Assembly: GCF_035917455.1 (NCBI RefSeq)
Contig: NZ_CP109078.1
Coordinates: 3,224,001-3,288,000, forward strand
Length of the DNA stretch: 64,000 nt
Source: Micromonospora sp. NBC_01796
GTDB lineage: Bacteria > Actinomycetota > Actinomycetes > Mycobacteriales > Micromonosporaceae
Direction of reading: 5' to 3'
The translations under genes and the position numbers were made by a program. The notes beneath the pieces were generated by a model. The model searched no databases and was not told where the DNA came from. It worked only from the letters and a program-made list of their open reading frames with translations. Positions 40,735 to 50,359 of the stretch are shown in pieces. Positions within the stretch are counted from its first letter, which is position 1. Each line of letters opens with the position of its first letter.

Positions 40735-43674
40735 ATGGCCATCCATACCGCCGGCGCGCCCACGCCCGGCACCGCCACCGCACCACGCAACAACCGCGCC
40801 CGGGTCGGGCTGGCCGTTCTCGCCAGCACCGCGATGGCCGCGGCCTCGATCAGTGTTCTCACCCTCACGTCGGCAGCGCCCGCCCAGGCCGCCGGCCTCT
40901 CTCCATTCGACATCGTCGGTCGCGGTGCCACCGTGCCCTTCGTCGAGCAGGAGGCGGAGAACGTCGCCCACAACGGTTCGAAGATCGGCCCGACCCGCTA
41001 CTACGGTCAGCTCCCGTCCGAGGCCTCCGGCCGCGAAGCGGTGACCCTGGACGCGGTCGGCGAGTACGTCGAGTTCACCCTGACCAAGCCGGCCGACGCG
41101 GTCACCTTCCGGTACAGCATTCCGGACAGCGCGTCCGGCACCGGCCGGGACGCCAGCATCGACCTGCGGATCAACGGCAACGTGGTCAAGGCCGTCCCGG
41201 TGACCTCGAAGTACGGCTGGTACTACGGGGGTTACCCGTTCAACAACAACCCCGGTGACACCAACCCGCACCACTTCTACGACGAGGCCCGGACCCTGTT
41301 CGGGTCGACCTACCCGGCCGGCACCAAGGTCCGGTTGCAGGTCAGCTCCACCGCCCAGTCACCCACGTTCACCATCGACCTGGCCGACTTCGAGCTGGTC
41401 GGCGGGCCGATCGCGAAGCCGGCGAACGTCATCGACGTGGTGACCGACTTCGGTGCCGACCCGACCGGTGCGACCGACTCCACCGCCGACTTCCAGGCGG
41501 CGGTCGACGCGGGGGCGGCGCAGGGCCGGGCGGTCTGGATTCCGCAGGGCAACTTCACCCTCTGGGACCACGTGGTGGTCGACCGGGTGACGCTGCGCGG
41601 CGCCGGCCCGTGGTACTCGGTGCTCGGCGGTCGGCATCCCACCCAGCGCAACCGGGCGGCCGGCATCTACGGCAAGTACGTCCCCGGCGGCGGTTACACC
41701 GGAGGGGTACGCCCACACGAGGCGAACGGTCCCAGCCGGAACGTGACCGTACGGGACTTCGCCATCATCGGCGACATCCAGGAGCGGATCGACGACGACC
41801 AGGTGAACGCGTTCGGTGGGGCGATGACCGACTCGGTCATCGACAACATCTGGATGCAGCACACCAAGGTCGGCGCCTGGATGGACGGCCCGATGGACAA
41901 CTTCACCATCCGCAACAGCCGGATCCTGGACCAGACCGCGGACGGGGTGAACTTCCACACCGGGGTCACCAACTCCACGGTGACCAACACGTTCGTCCGC
42001 AACACCGGTGACGACGCGCTGGCGATGTGGGCGCAGAACGTACCGAACGTCAACAACTCGTTCACCCACAACACCATCGGCGTCACGCTGCTGGCGAACC
42101 ACCTGGTCAGCTACGGCGGTCGGGACATCAAGATCACCGACAACGTGACCGCCGACTCGCTCACCAACGGCGGCGGCATCCACGTGGCCAACCGCTACCC
42201 CGGCGTACAGGGTGCGACCTCGGTCCTGGGCACCTGGACGATCGCCCGGAACACCCTGATCCGCAACGGCAACTCCGACTACAACTGGAACTTCGGCGTC
42301 GGGGCGATCTGGTTCTCCGCGCTGAACCAGGGGTTCCAGAACCCCACCATCAACATCACCGACACCGACATCCTGGACAGCTCGTACGCGGCGCTGCACT
42401 GGATCGAGGGTCAGACCAACGGCATCTTCCTCAACAACGTCAACATCGTCGGCGCGGGCACGTACGCGCTCCAGGTGCAGGCGGCCAGTCAGGTCTCCTT
42501 CACCAACGTACGGGCCAGCGGCATCGCCCAGCCGAAGCCGATGCACAACTGCGTCGGCAGCGGTTTCCAGATCACCCAGGGCGCGGGCAACTCGGGTTGG
42601 TACACCGCCACCCCGGACTGCGGCCCGTGGCCGACACCGATCTGGAACAACGGGCCGACCAGCCCGCCGCCGACCGGTACGCCGCCGCCGACCACGCCGC
42701 CCACCACTCCTCCGACCACCCCGCCGACGACCCCTCCGACCACGCCGCCGACCAACGGCAACCTGGCCCAGGGCAAGGTCATCACGGCGACCAGCACGTC
42801 GCAGGGGTACGTGGCGCAGAACGCGAACGACGGGAACGCCGCCACCTACTGGGAGAGCGCGAACGGCGCCTTCCCGCAGTCGTTGACGGTCGACCTCGGT
42901 GCGGTGGTGAACACCAACCGGGTGGTGGTGAAGTTGCCACCGGGCTGGGAGACCCGTACCCAGACGTTCGCGGTGCAGGGTTCGACGGACGGGAGCTTCC
43001 CGCCGATCGTCCCGGCGGCCGGTTACACCTTCAACCCGGCCTCGGGTAACTCGGTGTCGGTCGTCCTGCCCTCGGCGAACCGCCGCTACCTGCGGTTGGT
43101 CTTCACCGGGAACACGGGCTGGCCGGCCGGGCAGGTCTCCGAGTTCGAGGTGTACGGCAGCGGCAGCACGCCGCCGCCCACCACCCCGCCGGTGACCACG
43201 CCTCCGCCGACGACGCCCCCGCCCACCACCCCGCCGCCCACCACGCCTCCGGCCAACGTCAACCTGGCCGCCGGTCGGCCGACGACGGTGACCAGCGTGG
43301 CCGACGTGTACGGCGGTGGCAACGCGGTGGACGGCAACGCGAACACGTACTGGGAGAGCGCCAACAGCGCCTTCCCGCAGTCGATCACGGTGGATCTGGG
43401 GTCGGCCCGGTCGGTGTCGAGGGTGGTGCTGAAGCTGCCGCCCGCGGCCGCCTGGCAGACCCGTACGCAGACGCTGTCGGTGCTCGGCTCCACCAACGGA
43501 TCGTCGTACGCGACGGTCAAGGCGTCGGCGGGTTACACCTTCAACCCCGCCTCGGGTAACACCGTCACGGTCACCTTCGCGGCGACCACCCAGCGGTACC
43601 TGCGCCTGACCTTCACCGGCAACACCGGCTGGCCCGCCGGTCAGCTCTCCGAGTACGAGGTCTACGCCGTCTAG
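40735..43674 (+). CDS. Secreted GH87-like alpha-1,3-glucanase with two discoidin-like modules, 979 aa
   Basis: Extracellular glycanase. Order: signal peptide (ends near residue 53, SAAPAQA), a CBM35-like region with QEAENVAHNG and SEASGREAVTLDAVGEYVEF, a right-handed beta-helix (about 235-640), a Thr/Pro linker, then two F5/8-type C modules (about 683-820 and 845-979) joined by another Thr/Pro linker. The helix starts DVVTDFGADPTGATDSTADF and carries NTFVRNTGDDALAMW, whose paired Asp fits GH87 catalytic residues. Alpha-1,3-glucan is the likely substrate, though mycodextran or another polysaccharide is possible. A strong terminator follows. Confidence 0.85.
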   Translation: MAIHTAGAPTPGTATAPRNNRARVGLAVLASTAMAAASISVLTLTSAAPAQAAGLSPFDIVGRGATVPFVEQEAENVAHNGSKIGPTRYYGQLPSEASGREAVTLDAVGEYVEFTLTKPADAVTFRYSIPDSASGTGRDASIDLRINGNVVKAVPVTSKYGWYYGGYPFNNNPGDTNPHHFYDEARTLFGSTYPAGTKVRLQVSSTAQSPTFTIDLADFELVGGPIAKPANVIDVVTDFGADPTGATDSTADFQAAVDAGAAQGRAVWIPQGNFTLWDHVVVDRVTLRGAGPWYSVLGGRHPTQRNRAAGIYGKYVPGGGYTGGVRPHEANGPSRNVTVRDFAIIGDIQERIDDDQVNAFGGAMTDSVIDNIWMQHTKVGAWMDGPMDNFTIRNSRILDQTADGVNFHTGVTNSTVTNTFVRNTGDDALAMWAQNVPNVNNSFTHNTIGVTLLANHLVSYGGRDIKITDNVTADSLTNGGGIHVANRYPGVQGATSVLGTWTIARNTLIRNGNSDYNWNFGVGAIWFSALNQGFQNPTINITDTDILDSSYAALHWIEGQTNGIFLNNVNIVGAGTYALQVQAASQVSFTNVRASGIAQPKPMHNCVGSGFQITQGAGNSGWYTATPDCGPWPTPIWNNGPTSPPPTGTPPPTTPPTTPPTTPPTTPPTTPPTNGNLAQGKVITATSTSQGYVAQNANDGNAATYWESANGAFPQSLTVDLGAVVNTNRVVVKLPPGWETRTQTFAVQGSTDGSFPPIVPAAGYTFNPASGNSVSVVLPSANRRYLRLVFTGNTGWPAGQVSEFEVYGSGSTPPPTTPPVTTPPPTTPPPTTPPPTTPPANVNLAAGRPTTVTSVADVYGGGNAVDGNANTYWESANSAFPQSITVDLGSARSVSRVVLKLPPAAAWQTRTQTLSVLGSTNGSSYATVKASAGYTFNPASGNTVTVTFAATTQRYLRLTFTGNTGWPAGQLSEYEVYAV

Positions 43675-43685
43675 GCGTACGGCAC

Positions 43686-43721
43686 GGTCCCCTCCCGCCA
43701 CTCCGGTGGCGGGAGGGGACC
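43686..43721 (+). terminator. Terminator between the two glycanase genes
   Basis: Perfect 16-bp arms GGTCCCCTCCCGCCAC and GTGGCGGGAGGGGACC with a 4-nt loop, 12 nt after the first glycanase stop. The two large genes are therefore probably separate transcripts. Confidence 0.88.
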
Positions 43722-43900
43722 GATCACACCCATCGGTTCGGAGAGTGCCGTCGGTGTACCCGGCGCAGGAAGGTGCTGTCTCGTATGTCCAGGTTCAGCA
43801 GTAATCGGGATCGGGCAACGTCCGCCCGCCCCGCCGCCCCCTGCGGGCTTACGCACCACCACCCCCATCTGACGTTCCAGCCCGAAGTTGGAGGAACGCA

Positions 43901-46900
43901 ATGAGAACCAACCCCGTCCCCTGGCGCCCGCTGGCGGCGATCCTCGCGACCGGCATGGTCGCGGCGCTCGCCCCGGCGATCCCCGCCTCCGCCGCACCCG
44001 CCGACCAGGCGAGTGCGACCAACCTCGCCGCCGGCAAGGCCGCCGCGGCAACCAGCGCCAGCACCGGTCACGCCGCCGCCAACATCAAGGACGGCGACCA
44101 GGCCAGCTACTGGCAGGGCACCGGTGCCTTCCCGCAGGCCGCCGCGGTCGACCTCGGCAGCAGCACCAGCATCGACCGGGTCACCCTGAAACTGCCCAAG
44201 GGCTGGGCGAAGCGGACCCAGACCCTGGCTCTGCAGGGCAGCCCCGACGGTACGTCGTACAGCACGATCGTCGGCTCGGCCAGCTACACCTTCAGCCCCA
44301 CCTCGGGCAACCTGGTGACGGTCAAGTTCCCGGCCACCAACGCCCGGTACGTGCGGGCCGACATCTCCGCGAACAGCGCCGCCTCCGCCGGTCAGCTCGC
44401 CGAGCTGGAGGTCCACCCGGCGGCGGTGTCGAACGTCAACCTCGCCGCCGCGGCAGCGGTGGTGTCGTTGACCGCGAGCAGCTTCTCCGACGTCTACGGG
44501 GCGGGCAACGCCGGTGACGGCAACGCCAACACCTACTGGGAGAGCGCGAACAACGCGTTCCCGCAGTGGATCCAGGCCGACCTCGGTTCCGCCGTGGCGG
44601 TGAACCGGGTGGTGCTGAAGCTGCCGCCGGCCTCCGCCTGGGCGACCCGTACGCAGACGCTCAGCGTGCAGGGCAGCAACAACAGCGGTGGCCCGTTCTC
44701 CACCATCGTCGCGTCGGCCGGTTACACCTTCAACCCGGCCTCCGCCAACACCGTGACGATCAACTTCAACCAGACCACCACCCGGTACGTCCGGTTGAAC
44801 ATCACCGGGAACACCGGTTGGCCGGCCGGTCAGCTCTCGGAGTTCGAGGTCTACGGGCCGACCGAGGGCGACACCCAGGCACCGTCGGCGCCGGGAAGCC
44901 TGGCGTACACCCAGCCGGGGTCGGGTCAGATCCGGTTGACCTGGAACGCCTCCACCGACAACGTCGGGGTGACCGGGTACGACATCTACGCCAACGGGAC
45001 GCTGCGCACCAGCGTTGCCGGGAACGTGCTGACGTACACGGACAGCCAGCCGGCGACGGCGACGGTCGCGTACTACGTACGGGCCAAGGACGCGGCGGGC
45101 AACCAGTCCGGCAACAGCAACACGGTCACCCGTACCGGCACGCCGGGCGGGGACACGCAGGCGCCGACCACGCCGGGCACGCTGTCGTTCACCGAGCCGG
45201 GTTCGGGTCAGATCCGACTGGCGTGGGGTGCCTCCTCGGACAACACCGCCGTGACCGGGTACGACATCTACGCCAACGGAACGGTGCGGGCGAGCGTGGC
45301 CGGGAACGTGTTGACGTACACGGACAGCCAGCCGGCGACCGCGACGGTCGCGTACTACGTACGGGCGAAGGACGCGGCGGGCAACGTCTCCGGCAACAGC
45401 AACACGGTCACCCGTACCGGCACCAACCCCGGCGGGTCGAACCTGGCCGTCGGCAAGCCGGTCACCGCGTCGGGCTCGATCTTCACCTTCGTGCCCACCA
45501 ACGCGAACGACAACAGCACCGCGACCTACTGGGAGGGGAACAACTACCCGAGCGTGCTGACCGTGGCGCTGGGGGCCAACGCGAGCGTCAGCTCGGTCGT
45601 GGTGAAGCTCAACCCGGACAGCTCGTGGGGTCCGCGTACGCAGACCATCCAGGTGCTCGGGCGTGAGCAGAGCAGCAGCACGTTCACCAGCCTGGCCGCC
45701 GCGCAGTCGTACAGCTTCAACCCGTCCACCGGCAACACGGTGACCATCCCGGTCAGCGCCACGGTCGCGGACGTCCGGCTCCAGATCACCACGAACTCCG
45801 GCGCTCCGGCTGGACAGGTGGCGGAGTTCCAGATCATCGGCGTACCCGCGCCGAACCCGGACCTGACCATCACCGGCATGTCGTTCACCCCGGCCTCGCC
45901 GGTGGAGACCGACGCGGTCACCCTGTCGGCGACCGTCCGCAACGGCGGGTCCGCGGCCTCCGCGGCCACCAACGTCAACTTCTACCTGGGTACGACGTTG
46001 GCCGGGACCGCGTCGGTCGGCGCGCTGGCGGCGGGTGCCACCAGCACGGTGACCGCGAACGTCGGTCCGCGCGACGCGGGTACGTACCCGGTGAGCGCCA
46101 AGGTCGACGAGGCCAACACGGTGATCGAGCAGAACGACGCGAACAACAGCTACACCAACCCGTCGTCGCTGGTCGTCGCGCAGGTGGCCAGTTCCGACCT
46201 GGTGGCGAACGTGAGCTGGTCGCCGAGCAACCCGGCGGCCGGTAGCACGGTCACCTTCACGGTGGCGATCAAGAACCAGGGGACGATCGCTTCCGCCGGT
46301 GGTGCCCACGGCATCACGCTCACCGTGGTCAACCCGGCCAACGGTGCCGTGGTCCGTACGCTGACCGGCTCGTACACCGGTGCGATCGCGGCCGGTGCCA
46401 CCACCGCCCCGGTCAACCTCGGCACCTGGACCGCCGTCAACGGCAGGTACGACGTCCGGGTGGTGCTCGCCGACGACGCGAACGAGTTGCCGGTGAAGCG
46501 CACCAACAACACCAGCGTCACCGGGTTCTTCTCCGGTCGTGGGGCGAACCTGCCGTACGAGATGTACGAGGCCGAGGACGGCGTGGTCGGCGGCGGGGCC
46601 CAGGTCGTCGGGCCGAACCGGATCATCGGCGACCTGGCCGGTGAGGCGTCCGGACGTCGGGCGGTCACCCTGAACTCGACCGGCAACTTCGTCGAGTTCA
46701 CCACCAAGGCCAGCACGAACACGCTGGTCACCCGCTTCTCCATCCCGGACGCGCCGGGCGGTGGCGGGATCAACTCGACGATCAACGTCTACGTCAACAA
46801 CGTGTTCCACAAGGCGATCCCGCTGACCTCGAAGTACATCTGGCTCTACGGGGCCGAGGCCAGCCCGGGTAACTCCCCGAGCGCGGGCAGCCCGCGGCAC

Positions 46901-48211
46901 ATCTACGACGAGGCGAACATCTTCCTGGACGCCACCATCCCGGCGGGCAGCAAGATCAAGCTCCAGAAGGACGCGGCCAACACCACCACGTACGCGATCG
47001 ACTTCATCAACACGGAGCTGGTCACCGCGGCCGGCAACCCGGATCCGGCCCGGTACGCCGTACCGGCCGGCTTCACCCACCAGGACGTGCAGAACGCCCT
47101 GGACCGGGCGCGGCAGGACGCCAACCTGATCGGTGTCTACCTGCCGGCGGGTACCTACCCGACCCAGTCGAAGTTCCAGGTGTACGGCAAGGCGCTCCAG
47201 GTCGTCGGGGCCGGTCCCTGGTACACCCGGTTCGCCGCGCCCACGGGTCAGGAGAACACCGACGTCGGCTTCCGGGCCGAGGCGTCGGCGAACGGCTCGA
47301 CCTTCGCCGGCTTCTCGTACTTCGGTAACTACACCAGCCGCAACGACGGTCCGGGCAAGGTCTTCGACCTGTCCCGTACGTCGAACATGACGTTCGACAA
47401 CATCTGGGTGGAGCACCAGATGTGCATGTTCTGGGGTCTCGGGGTCACCAACACCACGATCAAGAACTCGAGGATCCGGAACACGTACGCCGACGGCCTG
47501 AACATGACCAACAGCAGCAACAACAACCTGATCAGCAACGTCGAGGGTCGGACCAACGGTGACGACGCGTTCGCGCTCTTCTCCGCGATCGACGGTGGTG
47601 GCGGGGCGAACACCGGCAACGTGTTCGAGAACCTGACGGCCACGTTGACCTGGCGTGCGGCCGGTCTGGCGGTGTACGGAGGGCAGAACAACGTGTTCCG
47701 CAACCTGTACATCGCGGACATGCTGACCTACTCCGGTATCACCGTCAGCTCGCTGGACTTCGGCTATCCGTTCATCGGATTCGGTCCCGGGTACACCACT
47801 ATCGAGAACGCCTCGATCGTCCGGGCCGGTGGTCACTTCTGGGGGTCGCAGACCTTCCCGGCGATCTGGATGTTCGCGGCGTCGAAGGAGTTCCGCGCCA
47901 TCCGCATCAACAACGTGGACATCGTGGATCCGACTTACCACGGCATCATGTTCCAGTCGAACTACAGCGGCGGCCAGGCGACCCAGGCCGTCACGGACAC
48001 CGTCTTCACCAACATCTCGATCAGCGGTGCCCAGAAGAGCGGTGACGCGTTCGACGCCAAGTCCGGCTTCGGCATCTGGGCGAATGAGCTGCCCGAGCCC
48101 GGCCAGGGCCCGGCGGTCGGCTCGGCCACCTTCAACAACCTGCGGTTCAGCAACAACTTCCAGAACATCCGGAACACCACGTCGACCTTCACCATCACCG
48201 TCAACCCGTAA
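43901..48211 (+). CDS. Secreted multimodular GH87-like alpha-1,3-glucanase, 1436 aa
   Basis: Large extracellular enzyme: signal peptide (ends near residue 32, PASAAPA), two discoidin-like modules, two nearly identical fibronectin type 3 repeats, a third discoidin-like module, and two CARDB-type beta domains (starting PDLTITGMSFTPASPVE). A CBM35-like region with YEMYEAEDGVVGGGAQVVG and a C-terminal beta-helix follow. The helix has NDGPGKVFDLSRTSN and SNVEGRTNGDDAFALF, matching the paired-Asp block of the 979-aa enzyme. The catalytic domain is C-terminal here but internal in the neighbour, so modules have been shuffled. Probably attacks insoluble alpha-1,3-glucan such as fungal wall material. 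Confidence 0.85.
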   Translation: MRTNPVPWRPLAAILATGMVAALAPAIPASAAPADQASATNLAAGKAAAATSASTGHAAANIKDGDQASYWQGTGAFPQAAAVDLGSSTSIDRVTLKLPKGWAKRTQTLALQGSPDGTSYSTIVGSASYTFSPTSGNLVTVKFPATNARYVRADISANSAASAGQLAELEVHPAAVSNVNLAAAAAVVSLTASSFSDVYGAGNAGDGNANTYWESANNAFPQWIQADLGSAVAVNRVVLKLPPASAWATRTQTLSVQGSNNSGGPFSTIVASAGYTFNPASANTVTINFNQTTTRYVRLNITGNTGWPAGQLSEFEVYGPTEGDTQAPSAPGSLAYTQPGSGQIRLTWNASTDNVGVTGYDIYANGTLRTSVAGNVLTYTDSQPATATVAYYVRAKDAAGNQSGNSNTVTRTGTPGGDTQAPTTPGTLSFTEPGSGQIRLAWGASSDNTAVTGYDIYANGTVRASVAGNVLTYTDSQPATATVAYYVRAKDAAGNVSGNSNTVTRTGTNPGGSNLAVGKPVTASGSIFTFVPTNANDNSTATYWEGNNYPSVLTVALGANASVSSVVVKLNPDSSWGPRTQTIQVLGREQSSSTFTSLAAAQSYSFNPSTGNTVTIPVSATVADVRLQITTNSGAPAGQVAEFQIIGVPAPNPDLTITGMSFTPASPVETDAVTLSATVRNGGSAASAATNVNFYLGTTLAGTASVGALAAGATSTVTANVGPRDAGTYPVSAKVDEANTVIEQNDANNSYTNPSSLVVAQVASSDLVANVSWSPSNPAAGSTVTFTVAIKNQGTIASAGGAHGITLTVVNPANGAVVRTLTGSYTGAIAAGATTAPVNLGTWTAVNGRYDVRVVLADDANELPVKRTNNTSVTGFFSGRGANLPYEMYEAEDGVVGGGAQVVGPNRIIGDLAGEASGRRAVTLNSTGNFVEFTTKASTNTLVTRFSIPDAPGGGGINSTINVYVNNVFHKAIPLTSKYIWLYGAEASPGNSPSAGSPRHIYDEANIFLDATIPAGSKIKLQKDAANTTTYAIDFINTELVTAAGNPDPARYAVPAGFTHQDVQNALDRARQDANLIGVYLPAGTYPTQSKFQVYGKALQVVGAGPWYTRFAAPTGQENTDVGFRAEASANGSTFAGFSYFGNYTSRNDGPGKVFDLSRTSNMTFDNIWVEHQMCMFWGLGVTNTTIKNSRIRNTYADGLNMTNSSNNNLISNVEGRTNGDDAFALFSAIDGGGGANTGNVFENLTATLTWRAAGLAVYGGQNNVFRNLYIADMLTYSGITVSSLDFGYPFIGFGPGYTTIENASIVRAGGHFWGSQTFPAIWMFAASKEFRAIRINNVDIVDPTYHGIMFQSNYSGGQATQAVTDTVFTNISISGAQKSGDAFDAKSGFGIWANELPEPGQGPAVGSATFNNLRFSNNFQNIRNTTSTFTITVNP
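44870..45433 (+). repeat. Two near-identical 282-bp FN3-coding repeats
   Basis: Units begin at 44870 and 45152 with the same GDTQAP start. Protein identity is very high, including an unchanged NVLTYTDSQPATATVAYYV stretch. Recent tandem duplication or gene conversion within the 1436-aa glycanase gene. Confidence 0.85.
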
Positions 48212-48245
48212 CCGGGGGACGGCAGGTGTAGTCAGGCGGTAACCA

Positions 48246-48280
48246 GGTGCCGCCGGGAGGCCAGTCCTCCCGGCGGCACC
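48246..48280 (+). terminator. Terminator after the second glycanase gene
   Basis: Perfect 15-bp arms GGTGCCGCCGGGAGG and CCTCCCGGCGGCACC with a 5-nt loop, 35 nt after the stop codon. Confidence 0.88.
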
Positions 48281-48356
48281 GTCACGTCCGGCCGTCGTGT
48301 CGCGCTGCAGGTCGGGGCAGACTGTCACGCTCGGTGACCGGTCGTAGGATCACGGT

Positions 48357-49394
48357 ATGTCAGCATCCCCGGTACGGTTCGGCCTGGTCGGCTACGGCTT
48401 CGGCGGACGTTACTTCCATGCGCCGCTGCTCGCCTCGGCCGCCGAGTGCGAGCTGGTCGGCGTGGTCACCACCTCCTCGTCCCGGCGGGAGGAACTGGCC
48501 CGGGACCTGCCCGGTACGCCCGCCTTCGACTCGCTGACCGCTCTGGTGGCGGAGGGTGTGGAGGCGGTCGCGATCTCCACCCCGGCGGCCACCCACCTGG
48601 CGCTGGCGCAGGAGGCGATCGGGCTCGGACTGGCGGTGGTCGTGGACAAGCCGTTCGTGCTGGACCCGGCCGCGGCACGGGAGACCGTGGAGTTGGCCGA
48701 GCGAACCGGTGTGGTGCTGAGCGTGTACCAGAACCGCCGGTGGGACTCGGACCTGTTGACCGTACGTAAGCTCATCGCTGACGGGGAACTGGGCACGGTC
48801 ACCCGGTTCGAGTCGCGGTTCGAGCGGTTCGCCCCGCAGCCGGGACCGCCCGCCGCCGGTGGCGGCACCCTGCTCGACTTCGGCAGCCACCTGGTCGACC
48901 AGGCGATGACCCTCTTCGGACCGGTCGACCGGGTCTACGCCGAGATGCGGCTGCGGGACGATCTCGGTGGGCGCGACGACGACTTCTTTGTCGCGTTGCA
49001 CCACACCGGCGGGGTCCGGTCCCACCTGTGGGGTAGCTGGGCCCAGGGTGCGCCCGGTCCTCGGTTCCGGGTCACCGGCAGCACCGGCAGTTACCTGGTC
49101 GACGGGGTCGACGGGCAGGAGGAGGCGCTCATCGCCGGCCGGTCGCCCGCCACCGAGGCAGACCGGTGGGGCGTGGAGCCCGAGCACCGGTGGGGCCGGA
49201 TCCACCGCGGCGAGACGACGACCGTCGTACCAACCGAACGCGGCCGCTGGGACACCTACTACCCCGCCTTCGCCGCTGCCGTACGCAACACCGCCCCCGT
49301 CCCGGTAAACCCCCGCGACGCCGTAGCCAGCCTAGAAGTCCTAGCCGCCGCCCACACCAGCGCCACCCAAGCCGAAACCATCCCCCTCCCCTGA
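48357..49394 (+). CDS. Gfo/Idh/MocA-family oxidoreductase, 345 aa
   Basis: NAD(P)-dependent sugar or inositol dehydrogenase-type enzyme. The Rossmann motif is GLVGYGFGGRYFHAPLL, followed by AISTPAATH and the catalytic-lysine segment VVVDKPFVLDP. The C-terminal domain contains LLDFGSHLVDQAMTLFG, whose His is the usual active-site partner. The YGFGGRYFHAPLL start is typical of the YdgJ-like subgroup. It follows the glycanase genes in the same direction but after a terminator, so a functional link to glucan use is only possible. Confidence 0.9.
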   Translation: MSASPVRFGLVGYGFGGRYFHAPLLASAAECELVGVVTTSSSRREELARDLPGTPAFDSLTALVAEGVEAVAISTPAATHLALAQEAIGLGLAVVVDKPFVLDPAAARETVELAERTGVVLSVYQNRRWDSDLLTVRKLIADGELGTVTRFESRFERFAPQPGPPAAGGGTLLDFGSHLVDQAMTLFGPVDRVYAEMRLRDDLGGRDDDFFVALHHTGGVRSHLWGSWAQGAPGPRFRVTGSTGSYLVDGVDGQEEALIAGRSPATEADRWGVEPEHRWGRIHRGETTTVVPTERGRWDTYYPAFAAAVRNTAPVPVNPRDAVASLEVLAAAHTSATQAETIPLP

Positions 49395-49416
49395 CCCCCC
49401 TTCCTTCGGTCTCCCT

Positions 49417-49479
49417 CGTTGATCATGAAGTTAGCGACGAGAAATGTGCGTTGGGACGTTGCTAACTTCATGATCAACG
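49417..49479. repeat. Perfect 19-bp inverted repeat, candidate dispersed element
   Basis: Arms CGTTGATCATGAAGTTAGC (49417-49435) and GCTAACTTCATGATCAACG (49461-49479) flank a 25-nt spacer. The arms are AT-richer than the surroundings, and the element sits in the gap after the oxidoreductase gene. It can fold into a long hairpin and may also terminate transcription. It has the look of a REP/MITE-type repeat; no other copy was seen in this window. Confidence 0.75.
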
Positions 49480-49557
49480 GCGTGGTGGGGGCGGGGCGGC
49501 GTCGGTGGTCGGGGGCTGACAACCTGGGGTCGTGATCGATGGCATGGGGTGGGCGGG

Positions 49558-50352
49558 GTGAGTGGGGCGGCTCCGGGCGGGATCGGGCCACGCGACCTGG
49601 CAGTACGCGACTGGCGGCGGATCCTGGTCGTGGGCGTACGCGGAACGCTGGTGGTGCTCTGGCTGCTCTGGGCGATGCTTGCCTGGTGGTCGGCACCCCG
49701 TCCGGCCGACGCCGACCAGGCGCGACGGGACATCGCCGACGGCTCGGTGACGAGTGTCGACATCGGAACGTACTGGAACGACGGTGGGTTCTGGGGCCGG
49801 AAACGGATCCTGGAAGGTGGGCCCGACGGAAGCCAGGTCGCCTGGACGACGGAGACCGGCCGGGTCCGGTACACCGAGGTCGGTTACGGGTACCCCGACG
49901 GAACATTGGCCGCCCCGGACGGGAGCATCCCGGCACGGGGCCGCCCGCTCGTCGCGGAACTCCAGGCCGCGGCGGGCGTCAACGGTACGGGAGTGGTCCA
50001 CCCGCTCATCCGTACGGCGTACTGGCTCGCGGTGTCCCTGATGGCCGTGTTCCTGATGGCCCTGGTCTCGGGGCCGGCACCGATCGGGGGTACGAAGTGG
50101 TACTGGTTCTGGCTCTCCTGGATCCCCTTCGGGCTGGGCGTCCTTGCCTGGGTCACCCGGGAACCCTGGCTGTACGGGCCGCAGACCGCACTCGCGCAGG
50201 AACTCGTCGGCATCGACGGGCCGATCGCGAGGAGGCGCTCCAACGGTTTCGAGGGCTTCGCGCTCCTCATCGTCATGGGGATCGCGATCGGCTTCGCGCT
50301 GTACGGACTGGGCCGGCTGCTCGGCCCGACCGTCGTACCCGGAATTCTCTGA
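49558..50352 (+). CDS. Membrane protein of unknown function, 264 aa
   Basis: One N-terminal helix (VGVRGTLVVLWLLWAMLAWW), then a soluble beta-rich domain of about 95 residues (DIADGSVTSVDIGTYWNDGG...). Three or more C-terminal helices follow (WLAVSLMAVFLMALVSG, WYWFWLSWIPFGLGVLAWV and FALLIVMGIAIGFALYGLG). No family recognised. The GTG at 49558 is chosen; another GTG nine bases upstream is possible, and the G-rich leader makes the ribosome site ambiguous. Confidence 0.7.
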   Translation: MSGAAPGGIGPRDLAVRDWRRILVVGVRGTLVVLWLLWAMLAWWSAPRPADADQARRDIADGSVTSVDIGTYWNDGGFWGRKRILEGGPDGSQVAWTTETGRVRYTEVGYGYPDGTLAAPDGSIPARGRPLVAELQAAAGVNGTGVVHPLIRTAYWLAVSLMAVFLMALVSGPAPIGGTKWYWFWLSWIPFGLGVLAWVTREPWLYGPQTALAQELVGIDGPIARRRSNGFEGFALLIVMGIAIGFALYGLGRLLGPTVVPGIL

Positions 50353-50359
50353 CGACAAC

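Noticed and set aside
42655-43260. Short CCACC/CGCC-rich repeats that might suggest a CRISPR or satellite
   Set aside because: They encode Thr-Pro linkers between enzyme modules, have no spacers and stay in frame.
43724-48328. Antisense open frame of 1534 codons opposite the large glycanase gene
   Set aside because: Arg/Val/Gly/Asp-rich composition without domains, a by-product of G/C third positions in the real gene on the plus strand.
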